This document shows positions 1-7,296 of a stretch of 23,389 bases of DNA, piece by piece; position 1 is the stretch's first letter; every line of letters starts with the position of its first letter. This DNA is from Planctomycetota bacterium. Its GTDB lineage: Bacteria; Planctomycetota; UBA1135; GCA-002686595. The stretch is from assembly GCA_013140785.1 (NCBI GenBank), contig JABFRZ010000100.1:1-23389 (forward strand). Direction: 5' to 3'. The position numbers and the translations under genes were made by a program. A model generated the notes under the pieces. It was given only the letters and a program-made list of their open reading frames with translations, was not told the DNA's origin and ran no database searches.

Positions 1-36
1 GCGCAGGAAGTCGGCCCCGGGGCCGACTTCCTGCGC
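1..36. repeat. Perfect 36-nt palindrome at the left edge, probable fold-back artefact
   Basis: Bases 1-18 are the exact reverse complement of bases 19-36, with no spacer. The right half encodes the expected EF-G residues (GADFLRC). The left half encodes AQEVGP where EF-G proteins carry the NKxD guanine-specificity motif. The simplest reading is that the first 18 bases are a copied fold-back at a contig end and are not native sequence. Confidence 0.85.
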
Positions 37-1689
37 TGCGTGGGCGACCTGAAGAAGCGCCTCGGGCTCCCGGCCGTGCCCGTGCAGTACCCGCTGGTCT
101 CCGGGCGCGGGCGTCGCGCGCTGGTGGACCTCGTCACGCACCGGGCCTTCGAGTTCCACGAAGAGGACCAGGGCCGCACCCCGCGCGAGATTCCGATCCC
201 AGCGGAGGTCGAGGACGAGGTCGCGGTGCTGCGAGCCGAATTGCTCGACGCGTTGGCGGAGGAGAGCGAGCCCGTGTTCGCGGCCGTGCTGGAGGAACGC
301 GAGCCCGGGCCGGCTCTCCTGCGCGCGGCGCTGCGCGCGCGCGTCTTGGCCGGGACCCTGGTGCCGGTGCTGGGCGGTGCGGCCCTGCGCAACCTCGGCA
401 TCCAGCCGCTGCTCGACGCGGTGATCGACTATCTCCCCTCGCCGGCGGAGGTCGGGGCGGTGCGCGGCGTGCACGCGCTGAGCGGCGCGGTGCTCGAACG
501 CAGTCCCGATCCGCACGGGCCGGTCTGCGCGCTGTGCTTCAAGCTCGTGGCCGACGCCAACGAGGACCTCCTGTTCGCGCGCGTCTACTCGGGGGTCCTG
601 AAGCCCGGCATGAAGCTCTACAACCCGCGGGTCAAGCGCATGGAGCGCGTCGCGCGAGTGCTGCGCATGCACGCCGACAAGAAGAGCGCTCTGGTCGAGG
701 CCTTCCCGGGCGAGATCGTGGCGCTGACGGGCTGCAAGTTCAGCGTCACGGGCGACACTCTGTGCGCGCACGAGGAGCCGATCCTGCTCGAGCGCACGGT
801 CTTTCCCGCGCCGGTGATCACGCGTGTGATCGAGCCACGCTCCAGCGCGGACCGCGACAAGCTCCGCGCCGCGCTCGAACGCCAGGCGCTCGAGGACCCG
901 ACCTTCTCGGTGCGCCAGGACGAGGAGACCGGCCAGTGGCTCGTGGCCGGGATGGGGGAGCTACACCTCGAGGTCAAGGAGCACCGCCTCGCGCAGGACT
1001 TCCACCTGGCGGTGAGCGGTGGCCAGCCGCGCGTGGCCTATCGCGAGGCCTTGGTCGGCTCGGCCTCGGGCTCCGGGCGGGTGGACCGCGTGTTGGGCGG
1101 CGTGCACGTCTTCGGGGCGGTCGAGTTGGAGCTCGGTCCACCGGCCCAGCGGTCCGCGAGCGAAATCGCGACCGCCAGAACGGTGATCGATTGGGACGAA
1201 CGCTGTGCGGTTCCTGGCGACTTGCGCGCGGCTGTGGCCGAGGGGTTGGCGCTCGAGGCCGAGGTCGGCCCGCGCTTCGGGTTCCCGCTCGACGGCGCGC
1301 GCATCCGTCTCACCGGCGGCGAGTCGCGGCCCGAGCTCGACAGCGAGCCCGGCTTCGTGCAGGCCGCCAGCCAGGCTCTGCGGAGTGCGTTCGCGGCCGC
1401 CGAGGTAGCCCTGCTCGAGCCGCTGATGGACTTCGAGATCGGCGCACCACCCGAGGCCATGAGCGCGATCCTCGGCGACCTGAACGCCAAGAAGGCCGAC
1501 ATCCGGGAGTTGGCGGCCGCGGGCGATTGGCGTACCGTCACAGGCAGCGTGCCGCTGTTCCACGTCTTCGGCTACGCCACCACCCTGCGCTCCCTTTCTC
1601 AGGGCCGCGCGAGCTTCGCCCTGACTCCGGCCGGCTTCCGGCGCGTTCCCGAGGCGGAGCTGGCAGCCCGCGGACTCGCCTGGACCTAG
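1..1689 (+). CDS. fusA: Elongation factor G, 5'-truncated, divergent domain IV
   Basis: EF-G is the ribosomal translocase GTPase, and some paralogues act in ribosome recycling. The frame is open from base 1 and gives 562 residues against about 700 for the family, so the P-loop and switch regions lie outside the window. Visible are the end of the G domain with its G' insert (GADFLRC, LLDAVIDYLPSP), domain II (RVYSGVLKPG near 580), domain III with MGELHLEV at 952-975, and domain V (LLEPLMDFEIG, FGYATTLRSLSQGR). Domain IV is eroded. The loop usually written GGRGQYGH reads GGVHVFGA, and the loop that normally holds the translocation histidine (SYHDVDS) reads ESRPELDS at 1321-1341. It could be a paralogue (EF-G2 or recycling type) or a lineage-specific main EF-G. 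Family assignment is secure; the exact role is not. The first 18 bases are doubtful. Confidence 0.9.
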   Translation, partial: AQEVGPGADFLRCVGDLKKRLGLPAVPVQYPLVSGRGRRALVDLVTHRAFEFHEEDQGRTPREIPIPAEVEDEVAVLRAELLDALAEESEPVFAAVLEEREPGPALLRAALRARVLAGTLVPVLGGAALRNLGIQPLLDAVIDYLPSPAEVGAVRGVHALSGAVLERSPDPHGPVCALCFKLVADANEDLLFARVYSGVLKPGMKLYNPRVKRMERVARVLRMHADKKSALVEAFPGEIVALTGCKFSVTGDTLCAHEEPILLERTVFPAPVITRVIEPRSSADRDKLRAALERQALEDPTFSVRQDEETGQWLVAGMGELHLEVKEHRLAQDFHLAVSGGQPRVAYREALVGSASGSGRVDRVLGGVHVFGAVELELGPPAQRSASEIATARTVIDWDERCAVPGDLRAAVAEGLALEAEVGPRFGFPLDGARIRLTGGESRPELDSEPGFVQAASQALRSAFAAAEVALLEPLMDFEIGAPPEAMSAILGDLNAKKADIRELAAAGDWRTVTGSVPLFHVFGYATTLRSLSQGRASFALTPAGFRRVPEAELAARGLAWT

Positions 1690-1739
1690 CTTCCGCCGCC
1701 CGGGGACGTCGGGATTCCGAGATGGATCCCTAGCGGGCA

Positions 1740-1768
1740 TTGACCCACCCTGTGTGGATTGCTAATTT
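1740..1768 (+). promoter_or_regulatory. Candidate sigma70-type promoter before rpsJ
   Basis: TTGACC at 1740-1745 is followed by an AT-rich patch at 1758-1770, the only one in this 140-bp gap. The -10 could be TAATTT at 1763-1768 (17-bp spacer, weak match) or GCTAAT at 1761-1766 (15-bp spacer, better hexamer). A short CCCC/GGGG hairpin follows at 1789-1801. This would let the S10 block be transcribed separately from fusA. Confidence 0.4.
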
Positions 1769-1829
1769 CTCCGCCCCTTTCGTCCGGGCCCCTATGTGGG
1801 GGTAGAGGACCGGGGAGACCCAGCCGCAT

Positions 1830-2138
1830 ATGAGCGATTCGAAGATCCAGATCCGCATGGAGGCCTACGACCACGAGGCCCTGGACCAATCCGCCGTCGA
1901 GATCGTCGAGACGGCGAAGAGGACCGGTGCGCGCGTGGCAGGACCGATCCCGCTGCCGACCCGGATCGAGCGGTACACCGTGTTGCGCTCGCCCTTCATC
2001 GACAAGAAGTCGCGTGAGCAGTTCGAGATCCGCACGCACAAGCGGCTCATCTACATCTCCGAGCCCACCGGTCAGACGGTGGATGCTCTGAGCAGCCTCA
2101 ACATGCCAGCGGGCGTGGACATCCGCATCAAGGCCTGA
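1830..2138 (+). CDS. rpsJ: 30S ribosomal protein S10 (uS10)
   Basis: The 102-residue protein has the usual S10 length. It sits in the head of the 30S subunit and in other bacteria also joins the NusB antitermination complex. Recognisable segments are IQIRMEAYDHEALDQSA, GPIPLPT, SPFIDKKSREQFEIRTHKR and the terminal MPAGVDIRIKA. The ATG follows a GGGGAG ribosome-binding site at 1812-1817. It is the first gene after the candidate promoter. The upstream neighbour is fusA with no tuf between them. A 216-bp gap separates it from rplC, the longest inside the ribosomal-protein cluster. Confidence 0.97.
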   Translation: MSDSKIQIRMEAYDHEALDQSAVEIVETAKRTGARVAGPIPLPTRIERYTVLRSPFIDKKSREQFEIRTHKRLIYISEPTGQTVDALSSLNMPAGVDIRIKA

Positions 2139-2288
2139 GCCTCGAGCGCGGCCCCGGCGCGTCCGGGTTCGCGTGGGATCGGTCGCCCAGCGCGACCCCG
2201 CCCGAGCCGAGGGAGCCTCGTCCCCCGGCCAGCTCTTCACAACTCCTTCAACTCACCCAATCGAGCCGCGTGGCCAGGCGTCGGTCTC

Positions 2289-2351
2289 CGCTCCCTCCTC
2301 GAGGAGCGTTGACCCTGGTCGAACCGGCGGGTGACCAACGGTTCTCGAGGA
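2289..2351 (+). promoter_or_regulatory. Possible RNA switch masking the rplC ribosome-binding site
   Basis: Within the rpsJ-rplC gap, CGCTCC (2289-2294) can pair with GGAGCG (2303-2308) as a small hairpin. Alternatively TCCTCGAG (2296-2303) is fully complementary to CTCGAGGA (2344-2351), which contains the rplC Shine-Dalgarno sequence. The two pairings are mutually exclusive. The complementarity is visible in the sequence; a regulatory role is inference, helped only by the unusual gap length. Confidence 0.3.
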
Positions 2352-2354
2352 ATC

Positions 2355-3044
2355 ATGACGCTGATCCTAGGACGCAAAAAGGGCATGACCCACGTCTTCC
2401 ACGAAGACGGCACCCTCATCGGGGTGACCGTCGTCGTCGCGGGTCCGTGCTCGGTGACCCAGGTGCGCACGCAGGAGAAGGACGGCTACGACGCCGTTCA
2501 GCTCGGCTACGGCGATACCACCGAGAAGCGCACGACGCAGCCGCTGCGTGGGCACTTCGCCAAGGTTGGCTGCGCACCCAAGCAGCTCCTGCGCGAGGAA
2601 CGCCTGAAGGCACCCGCTGCGCTCAAGACCGGCGATGCCGTGTCGGTCTCCGTGTTCAACGCGGGTGACCTGGTGGACGTGATCGGCACGACCAAGGGCC
2701 GCGGCTTCTCGGGCACGATCAAGCGCCACGGCTTCCAGCGTGGTCCCGAGACGCATGGCTCGATGAACGTGCGTCAGCCGGGCTCGATCGCCAGTAAGCG
2801 CATCGGCAAGACTGCTGCGGGCAAACGCATGTCGGGTCACTACGGCCACGAGCGCCACACCACGAAGAACCTCGAAATCGTGCGCGTGGATGCGCAACGC
2901 AACCTGCTGTTCCTGAAGGGCGCGGTGCCCGGGCCGAACGGCGGCTTCGTCGAGGTGCAGACGGCCAAGACGGGCGTGAAGAAGGCGGTCCAGCCGGTCG
3001 CGGCCGGCAAGGACAAGTCCGCGGCCAAGAAGGACAAGAAGTAG
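2355..3044 (+). CDS. rplC: 50S ribosomal protein L3 (uL3)
   Basis: The 229-residue protein binds 23S rRNA early in assembly and reaches toward the peptidyl-transferase centre. The start MTLILGRKKGMTHVF is typical of L3, and TKGRGFSGTIKRHGFQRGP and GKRMSGHYG mark the internal loop. I chose ATG at 2355, which has GAGGA at 2347-2351, over an in-frame GTG at 2331 that would add eight non-conserved residues. The spacing from that ribosome-binding site is short. A lysine-rich tail of about 25 residues (VKKAVQPVAAGKDKSAAKKDKK) extends past the usual end of the family. Confidence 0.96.
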   Translation: MTLILGRKKGMTHVFHEDGTLIGVTVVVAGPCSVTQVRTQEKDGYDAVQLGYGDTTEKRTTQPLRGHFAKVGCAPKQLLREERLKAPAALKTGDAVSVSVFNAGDLVDVIGTTKGRGFSGTIKRHGFQRGPETHGSMNVRQPGSIASKRIGKTAAGKRMSGHYGHERHTTKNLEIVRVDAQRNLLFLKGAVPGPNGGFVEVQTAKTGVKKAVQPVAAGKDKSAAKKDKK

Positions 3045-3050
3045 GGCGCC

Positions 3051-3698
3051 ATGCAGGTCAAGAGCTACAAGGCCGGCAACGTCGGGCAGGTGGAAGTCGA
3101 TGAGCGTCCCTTGCACGACAAGACGGGCAAGGCGCGGGTGCTCTATCGCACCTTGAAGGACGTGGTGGTCATGCACCTGGCGAACCAGCGCCAGGGCAAT
3201 GCCTACACACGCGGCCGCGACGAGGTCGTCGGCTCCAACAAGAAGCCGTGGAAGCAGAAGCACACCGGCCGCGCGCGCGCCGGCGACCGCAAGTCGCCGA
3301 TCTGGCGCGGGGGCGGCACGGTCTTCGGAGCGAAGACGCGCGACTGGAGCTACCACATGCCGGCCAAGGCGCGGCGCGTGGCCACGCGCACGGCGCTGTT
3401 CGGCAAGCTGCGCGACGGCGAGGTCGTGATCGCGGAGCTCGACACCTTGGCCAGTCCCTCGGCCAAGGTCGCGCGCAAGATACTCTCCGACCTCGGCCAA
3501 CCGCGGCGCGCGCTCATCGTGCTCGAGAAGCACGACGAGGCGCTGTGGAAGTCGTTCCGCAATTTCCCCGGCGTGAGCGTGCGCACGGCCGACGAGGTCT
3601 GCGCCCACGACTTGGTCGCCGGCGGCCTCGTGATCGCCCAGGCGGCAGCGCTCGACAAGCTGACCAAGCGCGTCGGACGCGCGGGAGGTGTCGAATGA
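3051..3698 (+). CDS. rplD: 50S ribosomal protein L4 (uL4)
   Basis: The 215-residue protein helps line the polypeptide exit tunnel. In E. coli it also represses its own S10 operon; whether it does so here cannot be seen. The hallmark is the loop KKPWKQKHTGRARAGDRKSPIWRGGGTVFG, given here only as its key parts PWKQK, TGRARAG and SPIWRGGG. It starts six bases after the rplC stop and ends in an ATGA overlap with rplW, so the two are probably translationally coupled. Confidence 0.97.
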   Translation: MQVKSYKAGNVGQVEVDERPLHDKTGKARVLYRTLKDVVVMHLANQRQGNAYTRGRDEVVGSNKKPWKQKHTGRARAGDRKSPIWRGGGTVFGAKTRDWSYHMPAKARRVATRTALFGKLRDGEVVIAELDTLASPSAKVARKILSDLGQPRRALIVLEKHDEALWKSFRNFPGVSVRTADEVCAHDLVAGGLVIAQAAALDKLTKRVGRAGGVE

Positions 3699-3985
3699 CC
3701 ACGCTCGACCGCGACTATCACCTCATTCGCCGCCCGCTCGTCACGGAGAAGGCCACCGACGAATCCGCGCGGCGCAACGCCTACACCTTCCGCGTTCCCC
3801 GCGATGCCAACAAGATCGAGATCCGCCAGGCCGTGGAGCGCATCTTCAGCGTGAAGGTCTTGGGCGTGAACACCCTGAGCGTGAAGGGTAAGTGGAAGAT
3901 CCGCGGCCGCAGCATCGGTCGCACGCAGGCGTGGAAGAAGGCCATGGTCGTGCTCCAGGAAGGCCAGACCATCGACGTGCTTTGA
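3695..3985 (+). CDS. rplW: 50S ribosomal protein L23 (uL23)
   Basis: The 96-residue protein sits at the tunnel exit, where trigger factor and the signal recognition particle dock. Segments IRRPLVTEKAT, NAYTFRVPRDANKIEIRQAVE, VKVLGVNTL and GRTQAWKKAMV fit L23. The ATG at 3695 overlaps the rplD stop by ATGA and is preceded by GGGAGG at 3683-3688. A longer open frame runs upstream but lies inside rplD and shows no L23 similarity, so it is rejected as the start. Confidence 0.96.
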   Translation: MTTLDRDYHLIRRPLVTEKATDESARRNAYTFRVPRDANKIEIRQAVERIFSVKVLGVNTLSVKGKWKIRGRSIGRTQAWKKAMVVLQEGQTIDVL

Positions 3986-4038
3986 GCGCCGTCCTGTGAT
4001 CCGCCTCTGACCGGCGACCACCAACGAACACCTGACCC

Positions 4039-4881
4039 ATGGGCATCAAGACCTACAAACCGACCTCCGCCGGCCGCCGCCACGGCAGCGTGCTCGACTT
4101 CCAGGAGATCACCCGGCGCGAGCCCGAGCGCTCGCTGCTCGAGCCCGTGCGCAAGAGCGGCGGTCGCAACAACGTCGGGCGCATCACCGCGCGTCACCGC
4201 GGCGGTGGTAACAAGCGTCACTACCGGCGCATCGACTTCAAGCGCGACAAGGACGGCATCCCCGGGCGCGTGGAGTCGGTCGAGTACGACCCGAACCGCT
4301 CCGCCAACATCGCACTGATCTCCTACAGGGACGGCGAGAAGCGCTACATCATCGCGCCGCTCGAGATCAAGGTTGGGCAGAACGTGCTCTCGGGTACGGG
4401 CGCTGATCCGCTGCCGGGCAACGCGCTCAAGCTGGGGCAGATCCCGGTGGGGCTGATGATCCACGGCATAGAGATGCAGCCCGGACGCGGCGCACAGATC
4501 TGCCGCACGGCTGGTTCCTATGCTCAACTCCAGGCGCGCGAGGGCGACTACTGCATCGTGGCGCTGCCCTCCGGCGAACTACGCAAGCTCCACGTCGAGT
4601 GCAAGGCCACGATCGGGCGCCTCGGCAACACCGACCACCAGAACGTCAGCGTTGGCAAGGCGGGGCGCAACCGCCACCGCGGTTGGCGCCCCTATGTGCG
4701 CGGTACGACCATGAACCCGGTCGACCACCCGCACGGTGGAGGCGAAGGCCGCACCAAGGGCGGGCGTCATCCGGTCTCGGCGACCGGGGTACTCGCCAAG
4801 GGCGGCAAGACCCGCAAGCCGCGCCATCCCTCCAACCGCTTCATCCTGCGCCGCAGGAAGCCAGGCAAGCATGGGTCGTAG
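4039..4881 (+). CDS. rplB: 50S ribosomal protein L2 (uL2)
   Basis: The 280-residue protein is a universal component of the peptidyl-transferase region and of subunit association. It shows GGRNNVGRITARHRGGGNKR near the N-terminus and the conserved NPVDHPHGGGEG loop near the C-terminus, including the histidine that is near-invariant in the family. The basic tail ends RRRKPGKHGS. A 53-bp gap separates it from rplW, and I see no clear Shine-Dalgarno sequence close to the ATG. The gene overlaps rpsS by 11 bp. Confidence 0.97.
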   Translation: MGIKTYKPTSAGRRHGSVLDFQEITRREPERSLLEPVRKSGGRNNVGRITARHRGGGNKRHYRRIDFKRDKDGIPGRVESVEYDPNRSANIALISYRDGEKRYIIAPLEIKVGQNVLSGTGADPLPGNALKLGQIPVGLMIHGIEMQPGRGAQICRTAGSYAQLQAREGDYCIVALPSGELRKLHVECKATIGRLGNTDHQNVSVGKAGRNRHRGWRPYVRGTTMNPVDHPHGGGEGRTKGGRHPVSATGVLAKGGKTRKPRHPSNRFILRRRKPGKHGS

Positions 4882-5161
4882 CATCAAGAAGGGGCCGTTC
4901 GTCGACGCGAAGCTGCAGAAGCGGGTCGAACGCGGCGAGGGCAAGTCGAGCGCGATCAAGACCTGGTCGCGGCGCTCGACGATCACGCCCGATTTCATCG
5001 GGTTGTCGTTCCTGGTGCACAACGGGCGCCAGCACCTGAAGGTCTTCGTGACCGAGGACATGGTTGGCCACAAGCTCGGCGAGTTCGCGGCTACCCGCGT
5101 CTTCCGTGGTCACACCAACAAGAAGGAATCCGAGCGGAAGGGCGAGGCAGCACCGGAATGA
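4871..5161 (+). CDS. rpsS: 30S ribosomal protein S19 (uS19)
   Basis: The 96-residue protein of the 30S head contacts the A-site finger and S13. The conserved start MGRSIKKGPFVDAKL and the later TWSRRSTITPDFIG and VGHKLGEFAATRVFRGH are all present. The start lies inside the end of rplB in another frame. A longer upstream frame exists but overlaps rplB and is not S19-like. The stop overlaps the rplV start as ATGA. Confidence 0.97.
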   Translation: MGRSIKKGPFVDAKLQKRVERGEGKSSAIKTWSRRSTITPDFIGLSFLVHNGRQHLKVFVTEDMVGHKLGEFAATRVFRGHTNKKESERKGEAAPE

Positions 5162-5508
5162 GCGCTTTCGTCGCACGCCACCGTTTCGCGCGCATCACCG
5201 CGCGCAAGGCTCGCCTGGCCGCGGATCTGATCCGCGGCTGCGAGATCAACCGGGCCATCGAGATCCTGCAGTTCTCGCCGCGCCGCGCCGCTGTTTTCTA
5301 CCTCAAGGTCCTCAAGTCGGCCGTGGCCAACGCCAGCCAGGACGAGGACGTCGATGTGAACAAGCTGATCGTCACGGACGCGCGCGCGGACGATGGCCCG
5401 CTGCTCCAGCACCGCCTGCGCTGGCGCCCAGGCCCCCAAGGGCGAGCGATGCCCGTACGCAAGCGCACAAGTCACTTGACCGTGGTCGTCGCCGAACGCG
5501 CGGAATAG
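5158..5508 (+). CDS. rplV: 50S ribosomal protein L22 (uL22)
   Basis: The 116-residue protein contributes a beta-hairpin to the exit tunnel, the region where macrolide-resistance changes occur in other bacteria. Matching segments are FARITARKARLAADLIRG, AIEILQFSPRRAA, VLKSAVANA and the end VRKRTSHLTVVVAE. The hairpin segment reads RWRPGPQGRAMPVRKRT, where RARGRAYRIRKRT is commoner. The start overlaps the rpsS stop by ATGA. Confidence 0.96.
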   Translation: MSAFVARHRFARITARKARLAADLIRGCEINRAIEILQFSPRRAAVFYLKVLKSAVANASQDEDVDVNKLIVTDARADDGPLLQHRLRWRPGPQGRAMPVRKRTSHLTVVVAERAE

Positions 5509-5526
5509 CCCAGGACAACCGCACAC

Positions 5527-6240
5527 ATGGGACAAAAGGTACACCCCTCTGGCTTCCGCTTGGCGGTCATCGAGCCGTGGCGTTCGCGCTGGTACGCCAA
5601 CAAGAAGAACTTCGGGCGCCTGCTGGTCGAGGACCATCGGATTCGCCAGTACATCTACAAGGAGTTCCGCTCGGCGGGCGTACCGCGCATCGAGATCGAG
5701 CGCACCGGCGAGGCCGTGAACATCATCGTCCACACGGCGCGTCCGGGCGTTCTGGTCGGGCGCAAGGGCGTGCGCGTGGACCAGCTCAAGAAGAGCCTGC
5801 AGGACATCACCGGAATGGTCTGCCATCTGACCGTGCGCGAGATCAAACGGCCCGAGCTCGAGTCCACGCTCGTGGCCGAGGTCGTGGCCGAAGCGCTCGA
5901 GAAGCGCATGGCCTTTCGGCGTGCGATGAAGAAGGCCATCCAGACCACCATGCAGGCAGGCGCAAAGGGCGTGAAGGTCGAGGTCAACGGCCGCGTCGGC
6001 GGTTCGGAGATGTCACGCCAGGCCAAGGAACGCGAGGGACAGGTCCCGCTCTCCACGCTGCGCGCAAACGTCGACTACGGCACGGCTGAAGCCCGCACCA
6101 CCTGGGGCGTGATCGGCGTCAAGGTGTGGATCTACAAGGGCGACCTCGAACCAGGCGAGAAGATCGACTGGCGCGGACAGGGCGAGGGCAACCGCCCGCG
6201 CGGGCGCCGTCAACCCGCGGACCGCCGCACGCAATCCTAG
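5527..6240 (+). CDS. rpsC: 30S ribosomal protein S3 (uS3)
   Basis: The 237-residue protein forms part of the mRNA entry channel on the 30S head. The N-terminal MGQKVHPSGFRL is diagnostic. A type II KH RNA-binding domain follows with its G-x-x-G loop in VLVGRKGVRVDQLKK, and then the C-terminal domain (VNGRVGGSEMSRQAKEREG, YGTAEARTTWGVIGVKVWIYKGD). A short arginine-rich tail (RPRGRRQPADRRTQS) ends the protein. AGGA at 5512-5515 serves as ribosome-binding site. Confidence 0.97.
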   Translation: MGQKVHPSGFRLAVIEPWRSRWYANKKNFGRLLVEDHRIRQYIYKEFRSAGVPRIEIERTGEAVNIIVHTARPGVLVGRKGVRVDQLKKSLQDITGMVCHLTVREIKRPELESTLVAEVVAEALEKRMAFRRAMKKAIQTTMQAGAKGVKVEVNGRVGGSEMSRQAKEREGQVPLSTLRANVDYGTAEARTTWGVIGVKVWIYKGDLEPGEKIDWRGQGEGNRPRGRRQPADRRTQS

Positions 6241-6251
6241 GAGCACGAACC

Positions 6252-6671
6252 ATGTCCTTGATGCCCAAGCGGACCAAGTACCGCAAGCAACATCGCGGCC
6301 GTCTGCGCGGCATGGCCACGCGCGGCAATACGGTGTCTTTCGGAGACTTCGGCCTGCAGTCGCTCGACTGGGGCTGGATCACGGGGCGCCAGCTCGAAGC
6401 CGCGCGCGTCGCGGCCAACCGCGCCTCGGGCGGCCAGGCCAAGGTCTACATCCGCGTTTTTCCGCACAAGTCCGTGTCGGGCAAGCCGGCCGAAACGCGC
6501 ATGGGCGGCGGCAAGGGTGACATCGAGTACTGGACCGCGTGCGTCAAGCCCGGGACGGTGCTGTTCGAAATCGGCGGTGTAGCCGAGGACCGCGCCAAGC
6601 TGGCCTTCAAGCGCGCGGCTCACAAGGTTCCGATCAAGGTCAAGATGATCCGGCGCCTGCCCACTACGTGA
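6252..6671 (+). CDS. rplP: 50S ribosomal protein L16 (uL16)
   Basis: The 139-residue protein binds near the A site and 5S rRNA and is needed for late 50S assembly. The sequence MPKRTKYRKQHRGRLRG and the later PAETRMGGGKGDIEYWTACVKPG are characteristic. The ATG at 6252 has AGGAG at 6239-6243. A second ATG at 6261 (MPKRTK) is a possible alternative with a longer spacer. The rpsC stop lies 11 bases upstream. Confidence 0.96.
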   Translation: MSLMPKRTKYRKQHRGRLRGMATRGNTVSFGDFGLQSLDWGWITGRQLEAARVAANRASGGQAKVYIRVFPHKSVSGKPAETRMGGGKGDIEYWTACVKPGTVLFEIGGVAEDRAKLAFKRAAHKVPIKVKMIRRLPTT

Positions 6672-6684
6672 GGACTTGGAAATC

Positions 6685-6912
6685 GTGAAGATCGAAGAAG
6701 TCAAGACCAAGACGGACAGCGAGCTCACCTACGAGCTCGACAAGATGAAGAAGGAGCTGTTCGAGCTCCGCTTCAAGTCGCGCACGGCCGGCAACGCCAG
6801 CCCGGCCCGCATTCGCGTGCTCAAGCGCACGATCGCGCGTGTGCACACGGTGCGCCACGAGCGCGCCAAGCAGGCCAGGACCCCGCCCCGGGCGCGAGAC
6901 AAGGTGACCTGA
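6685..6912 (+). CDS. rpmC: 50S ribosomal protein L29 (uL29)
   Basis: This small helical-hairpin protein sits near the tunnel exit beside L23. From GTG at 6685 it is 75 residues, close to the family length. It shows the core KKELFELRFKSRTAGNASPARIRVLKRTIARVHTV, quoted here by its parts ELFELRFKSRTAGN and RVLKRTIARV. TGAGGA at 6669-6674, overlapping the rplP stop, is a reasonable ribosome-binding site for this start. A TTG at 6676 would sit too close to it. Confidence 0.9.
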   Translation: MKIEEVKTKTDSELTYELDKMKKELFELRFKSRTAGNASPARIRVLKRTIARVHTVRHERAKQARTPPRARDKVT

Positions 6913-6915
6913 GAC

Positions 6916-7296
6916 ATGACGACCACTGCACGCCATTCGCGACGAGCGCTGATCGGTATCGTCACCAGCACCAAGACCAAGAAGACCATCACGGTCGAGG
7001 TCGAGCGCACCTTCAAGCATGCCAAGTACGGCAAGTACCTGCGCAAGCGCAAGCGCTACCTGGCCCACGACGAGGACAGCGTCGCGAAGGTAGGTGACAA
7101 TGTCGAACTCGCCTCCACGCGTCCCATGTCGAAGCGCAAGCGCTGGCGCCTCCTGCGCGTCGTCACTCGTTCCGAGCTGGGCGGGATCGAGCTCCCCGAT
7201 GCCGCCGCCCAGATCATGGCCGACATCACCGGCAAGCCGCTGGGCTCGCCGGCTGGCGACACCGGCTCTCGGGCCGGGACGGAGGCGGGCCAATGA
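6916..7296 (+). CDS. rpsQ: 30S ribosomal protein S17 (uS17) with C-terminal extension
   Basis: S17 is an OB-fold protein that binds 16S rRNA early in assembly. Residues 9-85 hold the recognisable domain (RRALIGIVTSTKTKKTITVEVE, KYGKYLRKRKRYLAHDE, VGDNVELASTRPMSKRKRW). The protein is 126 residues where 80-90 is usual. The extra 37 or so C-terminal residues (ELPDAAAQIMADITGKPLG and a Gly/Ala-rich end) match nothing I recognise. The stop overlaps the rplN start by ATGA. Confidence 0.95.
   Translation: MTTTARHSRRALIGIVTSTKTKKTITVEVERTFKHAKYGKYLRKRKRYLAHDEDSVAKVGDNVELASTRPMSKRKRWRLLRVVTRSELGGIELPDAAAQIMADITGKPLGSPAGDTGSRAGTEAGQ

Noticed and set aside
1..36. Hairpin telomere or phage-type end at the left edge
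   Set aside because: The palindrome lies inside a conserved EF-G coding frame and destroys a required motif; an assembly fold-back explains it better.
2309..2340. TTGACC at 2309-2314 as a second promoter before rplC
   Set aside because: No acceptable -10 hexamer occurs at 15-19 bp spacing.
2367..3608. Long minus-strand open frame (413 codons) opposite rplC and rplD
   Set aside because: It is antisense to two conserved ribosomal genes, has Arg/Ala/Leu-rich low-similarity sequence, and is a usual by-product of GC-rich coding DNA.
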